In this document: positions 57,328 to 64,000 of the stretch, one piece after another | Layout of the letters: every line of letters starts with the position of its first letter | Numbering within the stretch: position 1 is the stretch's first letter | Assembly: GCF_002001175.1 (NCBI RefSeq) | Contig: NZ_MUNT01000001.1 | Span: forward strand, 992,001-1,056,000 | Length of the DNA: 64,000 nucleotides | Direction: 5' to 3' | Source: Rhodanobacter sp. C03 | GTDB lineage: Bacteria > Pseudomonadota > Gammaproteobacteria > Xanthomonadales > Rhodanobacteraceae | Notes under the pieces: model-generated | Told to the model about the DNA's origin: nothing | Seen by the model: only the letters and a program-made list of their open reading frames with translations | The model's database searches: none | Translations under genes and position numbers: made by a program

Positions 57328-57600
57328 AGTGCGGGCCACGATGGCCCGCTGCTCTATCGGGGCCCCTGTGCGGCGGTGAGGTGGGGACGACAGGCCCGCA
57401 GGGGAGTCGACAGGGATGTCGACTCCTTTTCGTCAGGACAGGAGTCCTGTCGAAAAGCCCGGCCCCGACTCACGGACTTGCCGCCCATGGATGGGCGGCA
57501 AGCGCCAAGCGGGGTGTCGTTTTCTCTTGGTTACTTCTCGTTTGGACAAGCAAAAGAGAAGTGACTCGCCCTCCGAAGGAGGACGAAAGCTCTTCGCTCT
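57328..57600 (-). repeat. Structured inverted repeat, right copy (B)
   Basis: Reverse complement of copy A at 55397-55671. Hairpins on the minus strand are conserved with compensatory changes: TTGCCGCCC/GGGCGGCAA (57478-57501), CAGGAC/GTCCTG inside CTTTTCG/CGAAAAG (57426-57457), GGAGTCGAC/GTCGACTCC (perfect here), and GCGGGCCA/TGGCCCGC at the inner end (57331-57349). The AGAGCGAAG ends of A and B face outward. Confidence 0.85.
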
Positions 57601-57611
57601 GACTGCCACAG

Positions 57612-57636
57612 CATCGCGACTGAAGTCGCTCCTACA
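57612..57636 (-). repeat. REP palindrome of the GTAG (SMAG-like) type
   Basis: On the minus strand TGTAGGAGC is followed by GCGAC, TTCA and GTCGC. The GTAG core next to an imperfect palindrome matches REP sequences of Stenotrophomonas and Pseudomonas that are moved by RAYT transposases. The rest of 57637-57752 shows nothing. Confidence 0.6.
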
Positions 57637-57752
57637 TGCGCCTGTCGCGGAGCACTTGGCTTTCGGTCAACCTCAGGGACAGAGCGCACTCGCAGAGGTG
57701 GTGCCTGCCTCCTTGGCAAGCCGGACATTGCGCGCTGCGCCGGCTCAAACGA

Positions 57753-57776
57753 CGAAGGGCGCCGAGGCGCCCTTCG
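57753..57776 (-). terminator. Hairpin terminator after the DUF1232 gene
   Basis: CGAAGGGCGC and GCGCCCTTCG arms form a 10-bp stem with a 4-nt loop, about 25 nt after the stop of the minus-strand gene at 57801; only three T follow on the minus strand. Confidence 0.55.
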
Positions 57777-57800
57777 CAACATGCAGATCCAGCGTCGCGG

Positions 57801-58373
57801 TCAATGCACGTGGAACAACAGCGGCGACCACTTGCCGCCGGTATACGACTCTTCGCGACGCCGGTGGATGCGTTCGAGGATCTCCACTCGCCGCGCCTCG
57901 GCCCACTCGACCCGGGTCAGCATGAGTTCGGCGGCATTCACGCCGCGCCGTGAGGCTTCGTTGTCGCGCCAGAAACGGAAGTCGCGATAACCCTCGATCT
58001 CGGGCTTCAGATCGCGCACGCACAACTCGATCATGATCGCATCGTCGAGGAAGCCGAGCACCGGCACATTGTCAGGGATGATGTCGTCCGGGCTGGTGAA
58101 ATAGGTCAGTGCAGCCAGCACGTTTTCACGATCTGGTTCCGGCAGGCCGAAGCCGGCATCCTCGACCATCTCGATCATGGTTTCCACATGCTTCATGCGG
58201 GTGCTGACGAAATCCGGCAGGGTGCGGCCGGTAGTGTCTTCCAGCAGCTTGCGCGCGGCACCGACAATGCTGAGCGGATCCAGCTTGTCGACCTTTTTTT
58301 GCGCGCTCTTCATGCCATCGACAAAAAGCTTGAGGTCGGCGTCACTCAAGGAGATGCTGATATCCATACTCAT
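57801..58373 (-). CDS. YkvA-family DUF1232 protein
   Basis: 190-residue protein with the DUF1232 signature ALTYFTSPDDIIPDNVPVLGFLDDAIMI at about residues 88-115. The family is often found in small membrane-associated proteins of unknown function. Here the domain is flanked by charged helices (N-terminal DADLKLFVDGMKSAQKKVDK and C-terminal RRVEILERIHRRREE), which may be coiled. ATG 58373 starts MSMDIS; a second Met at codon 3 is an alternative. It reads the same way as the TPR genes but is 282 nt downstream of them; that spacer shows nothing. Confidence 0.8.
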   Translation of the reverse strand: MSMDISISLSDADLKLFVDGMKSAQKKVDKLDPLSIVGAARKLLEDTTGRTLPDFVSTRMKHVETMIEMVEDAGFGLPEPDRENVLAALTYFTSPDDIIPDNVPVLGFLDDAIMIELCVRDLKPEIEGYRDFRFWRDNEASRRGVNAAELMLTRVEWAEARRVEILERIHRRREESYTGGKWSPLLFHVH

Positions 58374-58655
58374 GGTCGGCTATTCACAAGGCGTGTAAGA
58401 AGTATCGGCCAGCCTATGCCAGTCGTGCATGGCCGTCAATTGCACCTGGGCCGTATGCAATCCGGCCGGTGGCACGGTCAGTCAGCGCGCGACTCCAGCG
58501 ACCATGCTGGGCAGATAGCCGTCCAGCAGATGGAGCCGGGATTTTTCCTGACAGCAGGGAAGCTTGGAGAGCCGGCCCATGGCGGTCATCCGGAGACTTG
58601 CAGCGACACCGGGATGACCTGGCTGAGCCGAAACGGCAGAGAGCGAGTGGCACGT

Positions 58656-60509
58656 TCATGGCATGCGTTCGCTGGTGGAGACGGGTGCTGCCGAGGCCGT
58701 CGTTGCCGCGCTTGTCGGCTTTTTTCCAGGCGCCGGCAATCCGACTTTCCGGCAGAACGCGGCGAAGCGCGGATCGGCGTACAGCCCGCGCAACAGCGGG
58801 TCATACGTCAAACCCACCAGCTCGCTATCGTGCTGCTTGATGGCCCGCTCCAACCATGCGAAGGCCACGTCGTGGTCGCCTGACCAGGCATAGACGGTCG
58901 CGATCAGATAGGCACTGTCCATCGCGTGGGTGGCGATCAACCGATCCAGCGCGGACTTCGATTGTGCGGCATGACCGAGATCGTGTTCGGCCATGGCCAG
59001 TCCCGCCGGCCTGTCCAGTCGGGCAAACATCTGCCGTGCAGCGGCAGGGTCGCCTTGCAGCAGCGACAGGATTCCGAGGTAGGACGATGCGAGCCTGAAT
59101 TCGGGATCGATGGCCAGCACGCGTTTCATCGTCTGGCGCGCACCCTCGTAATCGGCCTGGGCGGTCCTGATTCGCCCCAGCCAGTACCAGCAGGGCGGGA
59201 ACAGTGGATCATGATTCGTGCATTTTTCGAGAGCGTCGCTTGCCTCCGGCAGGCGGTCCAGCGCCGCCAGCAGATAGCCGTAACGCAGCTGGTTTCTGCC
59301 ATCCCCGGGATCGAGGCTGACCGCCTTGAGCAGATCCACTTCGGCGCCCTGCCAGTTCCAATCATCGTTGCCGCGCAGATAACCGCGCGCGCCATAGGCG
59401 TCTCCAAGCTCGGGGTCGAGTGCCACCGCCCGCTCGGCGGCGGCCATTGCGCGTCGCCTGCCCAGTACGGCGAGGGTGGGATCCGGATTTTCTTCGGCCG
59501 CAAAACTTTCCGCCATCGCCAGGCCGGAATAGGCCTCGGCATAGTCCGGGTCCAGTGCGACGGCTTGACGGAACGCCTCGACGGCCGTCGTCGCGGTACC
59601 CGAAGCGGTGTTATGCGTCAGCAGCTGCCGCCCCAGCAGGAAATGATCGTAGGTTTCAAAGCTGGGCACATGATGCCTGCTGTTCGCTCCGGCATGGCTG
59701 GACATCAACGTCACCTTGAGCGAATCGGCAACGGCCTGGGCGATGCCGGCCTGCACCGCGAAAATGTCTTTCAGCTCGCGGTCGTAAGTCTGCGACCACA
59801 GTTCCCGGCCGTCTGCGGCATTGATCAGTTCGGCGACGATGCGCACGCGTTCACCCTGCCTGCGCACGGTGCCTTCCAGCAGCGTATCGACGCCCAGCTT
59901 CTCGCCGATCATCTTGCTGTCGGCGCCTCCGCCCTTGAAGCGGAACGACGAGCTGCGGCCGATCACTTTCAGGCCGTCGATCTGCGCCAGGCTGGCGATC
60001 AGTTCCTCGGACAGGCCATCGGAGAAGTAATCCTCATGCGGGTCGCCGCTTTCATTGAGCAGTGGCAGCACGGCGATCGACTTGAGCAGAGACGGCGCAA
60101 GCGTGCCTGGTGTGGCCGGGGTCGCCGAGGTGGCGGCGATGGTGTTCGCGTCCCGGTGCAGCACGAACTGGTTGGTCAGCAGCAGCACCACTGCCAGCGC
60201 CAGCATCGCGATGATCCAGCGATCGAGCTTCTTGCCGGTGTGCTGGGTAATCGAGTCGGCCGGATCGATCTCGCTTTCGCGTTTGAGGCCGGTCGGAGTG
60301 AACTCGTAGAACCACGCAAATGCCAGGAAGAACGGGAAGCCGATCGTGGCCGCCACCACGATCCAGCGCACCACCCAGTCGGGCACGCCGAATACCGGAA
60401 ACAGCTGGGCCAATCCCTGCGCCAGCGCCCACACGGCGCCGATATACAGCGCGCCGGCGCGCAGCACGTTGCGGCGCTTGAGTTCGGCGAGGAAGGACGG
60501 CTTGCTCAT
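58656..60509 (-). CDS. Membrane TPR protein, second of a tandem pair
   Basis: 617 residues. An N-terminal module (SFLAELKRRNVLRAGALYIG, with three hydrophobic segments at about 17-38, 45-68 and 96-113) is followed by a KSIAVLPLLNESGDPHEDYF domain related to the region next to adenylate-cyclase or CadC-like regulators, then TPR helices (about 290-560). The domain order matches a large paralogous family in Xanthomonadales with no proven function; signalling or protein scaffolding is a guess. Its ATG overlaps the stop of the upstream paralogue (ATGA at 60506-60509), so the two are co-translated. A low-complexity Ala/Ser/Thr tail ends the protein. Confidence 0.88.
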   Translation of the reverse strand: MSKPSFLAELKRRNVLRAGALYIGAVWALAQGLAQLFPVFGVPDWVVRWIVVAATIGFPFFLAFAWFYEFTPTGLKRESEIDPADSITQHTGKKLDRWIIAMLALAVVLLLTNQFVLHRDANTIAATSATPATPGTLAPSLLKSIAVLPLLNESGDPHEDYFSDGLSEELIASLAQIDGLKVIGRSSSFRFKGGGADSKMIGEKLGVDTLLEGTVRRQGERVRIVAELINAADGRELWSQTYDRELKDIFAVQAGIAQAVADSLKVTLMSSHAGANSRHHVPSFETYDHFLLGRQLLTHNTASGTATTAVEAFRQAVALDPDYAEAYSGLAMAESFAAEENPDPTLAVLGRRRAMAAAERAVALDPELGDAYGARGYLRGNDDWNWQGAEVDLLKAVSLDPGDGRNQLRYGYLLAALDRLPEASDALEKCTNHDPLFPPCWYWLGRIRTAQADYEGARQTMKRVLAIDPEFRLASSYLGILSLLQGDPAAARQMFARLDRPAGLAMAEHDLGHAAQSKSALDRLIATHAMDSAYLIATVYAWSGDHDVAFAWLERAIKQHDSELVGLTYDPLLRGLYADPRFAAFCRKVGLPAPGKKPTSAATTASAAPVSTSERMP

Positions 60510-62572
60510 GGTGTGATCTTCGCCTGCGCGGCTGCATCATCGGCGATCAGCTTCTGGAAGCGCGGATCCTTGCGCAGCGGGTCCCAGACCGGATCGAGTT
60601 TCAGCAACGCGGGCGAGGCGACGTGGCCGGCGGGTATCGCGGATAACTGGTCGAGCAGGTCGAGTGCGCTGTTGTCGTCGCCCAGACGCATGTCGAGTTG
60701 CGCGAGGAACACCAGATAGTCTGGGCCGCTGAGTGCATCGACGCTGACGGGCGCCAGCGCGGCGACCTTCTGTCCTTCGCGCACAGCGTCCTGTTTGAGA
60801 CCGAGCCCGGCGTCGGCGAACGCGAGTGTCAGATGGACGTTGGGATCGTCGGGTTGTGCAGCCTGGGTCGTTTGTGCCTGGTCCTTCAGGCTGGTGTATA
60901 GCGCGGTGGCCTTCGCGCGTTCGCCAAGCGCCTCATACGCCCATGCAAGATAAAGATGCGCTGGCAGGATGACGTTGCTGCGGTCGATCCAGTCTTCAAC
61001 GGTACTCGTTTCAGATGTTTCGGCGGCAGCCTGGTAATCCCGCGACCACCAACCCAGATGGTAGAAGTTGATCGCATTGCCGGCATAGCCATCGCTGTCA
61101 GGAAGCAGCGCGCCCAAGGCGGAACGCAGCGGCGTCAGGTTGCCCTTCCAGATCACATCGTTCAACGCATAGCGAACCCGTTCGTCGGAGGCGTCCTCGG
61201 TCAAGGCTGCTGCCTTGGCATACTCCTGTTCGGCCAGCGCGTAGCGGCGCAGGACCTGGTAGGTCTGCCCGAGCTGGCCGGGAGATTGCGAGCTGCGTGG
61301 GCCGAGCACCATGGCGCGCTGATAGCTGGCGATCGCATCGTCCCAATGGCCCTGGCGGCGCGCGATGGACGCGACGAAGAACTCGATGTCCGCATTGTTT
61401 GGCAGCGTGCGGCGAGCCAGATCGAGCTGCTGCAGCGCCTGCGCGTAATCGCGATGTCCCCAGTAATAGTAGACCGCCAGGGCCAGATGGCCTTCGCCCA
61501 GATTCGGCTGCAGGGCCAGCGCCTGTTCTGCGGCTGTTTTGGCCGCCGCCAGATGCGCTGCCCGGTGATCGGACGCGTACCAGTACATGTATAGCTGCGC
61601 TTGCGCGAGACCGCATGCGGCAAGCGCAAAGTGTGGATCGCGCTCCAACGCCTGCTGGTACAACACGATCGCCTGGGGCATTTCCACAAGGACAACAGCG
61701 TCCTGATCGAACGCGCGATTGGCGTGGTTGCCGGCACGCAGATACAGATCGTAGGCTTCCGGATCCTGGGTCGGCACGCTGGCGAGGCGTGCGGATTCGG
61801 CCGGCAGCAGCTGCGCCTTCAACGCGTCAGCGACTTTTTCCGCGACGTCGCTCTGCACCGCAAACACGTCCTTGAGATCGCGGTCATAGTTCTGTGCCCA
61901 CAGATGACTGTCGCTCTGTGCATCGATCAACTGCAGGTCGATCCGCACCTTGCCATCCGCTTTCTGCACGCTGCCTTCGAGCACCGTGGCCACGCCGAGT
62001 TGTTCGGCGACGATCTTCAGATTCGGCGGACGGCTCGCGTACTGTTCGGTCGAGGTACGCGAGATGACCTTCAGGTCGCGGATGCCGGCCAGTCGGGTGA
62101 GGATTTCATCCTGCATGCCGCTGGCGAAATAGGCGTTGCCCTTGTCGTCGCTGAGGTTCTCGAACGGCAGCACGGCGATGGATTTGGCGGGCGTCATCGC
62201 GAGCTTGCCCGAATCCTTGTGCAGCACGAAGCGGTCGGTCAGCAGCAACACCACCGCCACGGTGAGCACGCCGATGATCCAGAAATCCAGCTTGCGGCCG
62301 GTGGAGTGGGCGATGGAATCACCCGGTGCGATCTCGCTTTCGCGCTTCAGGCCGCTCGGGGTGAACTCGTAGAACCACGCAAACGCGAGCCAGAACGGGA
62401 AGCCGATGCACGCCGCAACCAGGAACCAGCGCGTCACCCAGTCCGGCGCACCCACCGAAGGCCCCAGTTGCGAGATGCCCTGCGCCAGCGCCCACAACGC
62501 ACCGGCGTACAGCACCGCCGCGCGCAGCACGTTGCGGCGGCGCAGTTCGGTGATCCACGCGGCGATGTTCAT
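60506..62572 (-). CDS. Membrane TPR protein, first of a tandem pair
   Basis: 688 residues, paralogous to the next gene. It shares ELRRRNVLRAAVLYAGALWA, three N-terminal membrane segments, the EFTP-x-GLKRESEI linker, and KSIAVLPFENLSDDKGNAYF; then come more TPR-like helices (about 270-640) and a YLAWAYEALGERAKATALY repeat. The gene lies first in the minus-strand pair. Membrane topology places the TPR part either in the cytosol or periplasm; sequence alone does not decide. Function unknown. Confidence 0.88.
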   Translation of the reverse strand: MNIAAWITELRRRNVLRAAVLYAGALWALAQGISQLGPSVGAPDWVTRWFLVAACIGFPFWLAFAWFYEFTPSGLKRESEIAPGDSIAHSTGRKLDFWIIGVLTVAVVLLLTDRFVLHKDSGKLAMTPAKSIAVLPFENLSDDKGNAYFASGMQDEILTRLAGIRDLKVISRTSTEQYASRPPNLKIVAEQLGVATVLEGSVQKADGKVRIDLQLIDAQSDSHLWAQNYDRDLKDVFAVQSDVAEKVADALKAQLLPAESARLASVPTQDPEAYDLYLRAGNHANRAFDQDAVVLVEMPQAIVLYQQALERDPHFALAACGLAQAQLYMYWYASDHRAAHLAAAKTAAEQALALQPNLGEGHLALAVYYYWGHRDYAQALQQLDLARRTLPNNADIEFFVASIARRQGHWDDAIASYQRAMVLGPRSSQSPGQLGQTYQVLRRYALAEQEYAKAAALTEDASDERVRYALNDVIWKGNLTPLRSALGALLPDSDGYAGNAINFYHLGWWSRDYQAAAETSETSTVEDWIDRSNVILPAHLYLAWAYEALGERAKATALYTSLKDQAQTTQAAQPDDPNVHLTLAFADAGLGLKQDAVREGQKVAALAPVSVDALSGPDYLVFLAQLDMRLGDDNSALDLLDQLSAIPAGHVASPALLKLDPVWDPLRKDPRFQKLIADDAAAQAKITP

Positions 62573-62901
62573 GCGGGCCTGGCGCCGGCGCGATCGGCGT
62601 TCCTGGATAGCGCGGGGGCGGCACTCAGGCAGGTGTCAGATGGGTGCCGGATGGTCGGATCGGGCGCGGCGGCGGAAGACACACGCACTGCATCCGTCGA
62701 CAGGGACTCGAACCACACTTTTCCCGCGTTGGCGCGACTGGCCAGCGTTGCAAGCAGGCGCAAATGTCTTTGCTCCCCCATACACAGTCACACCTTGGCG
62801 AGCTGTATTGGCCAAGCTTAGCGGATATGTGATGGGAGGGAGGCGATGGAAGCGTGAGCAGGAGCGGGTGGGACGTTGTGTTTCAGCGCTGCCCGCGTGT
62901 T
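62573..62901. other. Spacer between the TPR pair and yjgA
   Basis: 329 nt upstream of the TPR pair and downstream of yjgA on the minus strand. I find no convincing promoter, hairpin or gene. A 70-codon minus-strand frame starts at 62781 but overlaps the TPR start and lacks conserved-looking features. Confidence 0.4.
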
Positions 62902-63456
62902 TCAGGGCTCAGGCGGGGCATCGGCCTGGGCCAGCTCTTTCAACAACTGGAAGATTTCCCGATACGCCCGCGGCGGCTTGTTCGGGACTTCCTTTTCCAG
63001 GCGTGCCTGCCGCACCAGCGAACGCAGATGCTGACGATCGACCTGCGGATACTCGGCGATCAGTTCGGACAACGCGCCTTCGTCTTCGGCGATCAGCCGA
63101 TCGCGCATCGCTTCGAGGCGATGCATGGCGGCGTTTTCCTGGCGCTGCTTCTCGCGGTTCTCGCCGAGTTCGGCGCGTACCGCAGCAAAATCCTCCTCGC
63201 CAAAGCGACGCATGACCTTGGCGAGGAAGGCGAGCTGGCGCTTCTTCGCGCCGTGGGAGGTGGTGCGCCGGGTGACGTCGATTTCGTGGCGCACGTCGTC
63301 CGGCAGCGCGAGCTTGGCGAGCCGGCTCGGTTGCAGGTCGACCAGTTGCTGCGCCAGCACCAGCACGGCGAGCGCTTCGCGGCGTTGCTGGGTGCGGCTG
63401 GGACCGTAGTCCTCTTCGTCGAGTTCGTGCTGGTTGCGGCTGCGGCTCGGGCTCAC
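62902..63456 (-). CDS. yjgA: Ribosome-associated protein YjgA/DarP (DUF615)
   Basis: 184-residue, highly charged protein with the DUF615 pattern: SRTQQRREALAVLVLAQQLV, then LPDDVRHEID and AKKRQLAFLAKVMRR, and a helical C-terminus ending YREIFQLLKELAQ. In E. coli DarP (YjgA) binds late 50S precursors and helps assemble the large subunit. It lies next to pmbA in divergent order, as in many gammaproteobacteria, with a small DUF1653 gene between them. Confidence 0.93.
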   Translation of the reverse strand: MSPSRSRNQHELDEEDYGPSRTQQRREALAVLVLAQQLVDLQPSRLAKLALPDDVRHEIDVTRRTTSHGAKKRQLAFLAKVMRRFGEEDFAAVRAELGENREKQRQENAAMHRLEAMRDRLIAEDEGALSELIAEYPQVDRQHLRSLVRQARLEKEVPNKPPRAYREIFQLLKELAQADAPPEP

Positions 63457-63485
63457 GGTTTCAATTCCAGAAGATAGAACGTGGA

Positions 63486-63725
63486 TCAGGTGTGGTCGTC
63501 GTCATTCGCCGGTTCGGCCTGTTCCAGCGCAAAACGGGCGATTGGTTCGCCATCCAGCTCGATGGTTTCGCTGAACATTGCCGCCGGACGTACCCACAGT
63601 CCGTGATCGCCGTAAAGCGCCTGATAAACCACCAGCGGCTCCAGCGTTTCGCTGTGGTGGGCAGTGCCCAGCACGCGGTAGCGCTGACCCTTGTAGTGGC
63701 GATAGATGCCGGCGGTTAGTTGCAT
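63486..63725 (-). CDS. DUF1653 family small protein
   Basis: 79-residue protein with the DUF1653 pattern: GIYRHYKGQRYRVLGTAHHS, then ETLEPLVVYQALYGDHGLWV and a RPAAMF block. The fold is an SH3-like beta barrel in related proteins; function unknown. It lies 29 nt upstream of yjgA on the same strand, and 106 nt from the divergent pmbA. Confidence 0.85.
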   Translation of the reverse strand: MQLTAGIYRHYKGQRYRVLGTAHHSETLEPLVVYQALYGDHGLWVRPAAMFSETIELDGEPIARFALEQAEPANDDDHT

Positions 63726-63831
63726 GGGCTTCCTCCGCAGCTCTTTGCATTTCGTCGCCGTGGCCCCATTTCGGAGGTCCAGCGGCCGCGAACCGCCTAT
63801 TCTACCCGTCTAACCCCCAGGAAAGCCCAAC

Positions 63832-64000
63832 GTGAGCGAAGTAGTCATCAGTCAGGACCGCAGCCAACAGGAACTTGACCGGCTGGCCGAACTGGCCGAG
63901 GACGTGATCCGCCGTGCCCGTGCTGCCGGCGCCAGCCAGGCCGAGGTGGCCGCCAGCATCGACACCGGACTGAGCGTGAACGTGCGTCTGGGCGAGGTGG
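63832..64000 (+). CDS. pmbA: PmbA/TldE metalloprotease subunit, 3'-truncated
   Basis: Starts with GTG 63832, preceded by AGGAAAG at a good distance, and runs open to the window end (56 codons). The N-terminal sequence (QQELDRLAELAEDVIRRARA, then AGASQAEVAASIDTGLSVNV) matches the start of PmbA, the partner of TldD encoded at 53890. The rest of the gene is outside the window. Confidence 0.85.
   Translation, partial: MSEVVISQDRSQQELDRLAELAEDVIRRARAAGASQAEVAASIDTGLSVNVRLGEV

Noticed and set aside
55397-57600. Insertion sequence with transposase
   Set aside because: No transposase-like frame lies between or beside the repeats, and no clear target duplication could be read at the outer ends.
62569-62781. 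70-codon minus-strand frame upstream of the TPR pair
   Set aside because: Overlaps the TPR start, has no family-like sequence and no convincing conserved feature.

Overview
The window is about 64 kb of GC-rich bacterial chromosome and is dominated by the main translation and transcription gene clusters. Gene order (ispE - tRNA-Gln - prs - rplY - pth - ychF; tRNA Tyr-Gly-Thr - tuf - tRNA-Trp - secE - nusG; rplKAJL - rpoBC; rpsLG - fusA - tuf; the S10, spc and alpha operons; then rng - yhdP - tldD and yjgA - pmbA), two tuf copies, a class II DAHP synthase and REP-like repeats with a GTAG core all point to a gammaproteobacterium of the order Xanthomonadales, most likely Rhodanobacteraceae (Rhodanobacter, Dyella or Luteibacter type). 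The family is inferred from layout and protein character; no database search was done.

Layout. 1-5.6 kb: isoprenoid (ispE), PRPP (prs) and ribosome-rescue or translation genes, with a GNAT acetyltransferase domain running in frame into ispE. 5.6-8.5 kb: four tRNA genes around tuf, then secE and nusG. 8.5-19.8 kb: rplKAJL-rpoBC with a clear promoter, a two-hairpin leader, an L10 autoregulatory leader and an attenuator before rpoB. 19.8-24.4 kb: the str operon, whose rpsG-fusA spacer holds six tandem hairpins. 24.4-38.8 kb: S10, spc and alpha operons (27 ribosomal protein genes, secY and rpoA) with leader attenuators and small repeated elements, closed by a strong terminator. 38.9-47 kb: dsbB, DAHP synthase, a subclass B3 metallo-beta-lactamase, a secreted amidase, a two-gene c-type cytochrome operon, a mismatch DNA glycosylase and a PP-loop ATPase. 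47-55.3 kb: rng, yhdP, a membrane sterol-desaturase-type hydroxylase and tldD. 55.3-57.8 kb: an accessory island of AT-richer DNA with one unrecognised exported protein, bracketed by inverted copies of a roughly 275-nt highly structured repeat. 57.8-64 kb: a DUF1232 protein, two tandem paralogous membrane TPR proteins, yjgA, a DUF1653 protein and the start of pmbA.

How the parts work together. Most of the window makes ribosomes, RNA polymerase, elongation factors and the Sec channel. It is regulated through leader hairpins: the L10 leader, an S10-leader terminator and the rplL-rpoB attenuator. TldD and PmbA form one metalloprotease; rng, yhdP and tldD keep their usual order. The least explained material is structural rather than coding: (i) a dispersed double-hairpin element with a conserved AAAGAAC linker, present three times between rpsG and fusA and once, inverted, between tRNA-Gly and tRNA-Thr; (ii) the covarying inverted repeat pair around the orphan gene; (iii) short elements shared by pairs of ribosomal leaders (rpsL/rpsJ and rplR/rplQ).
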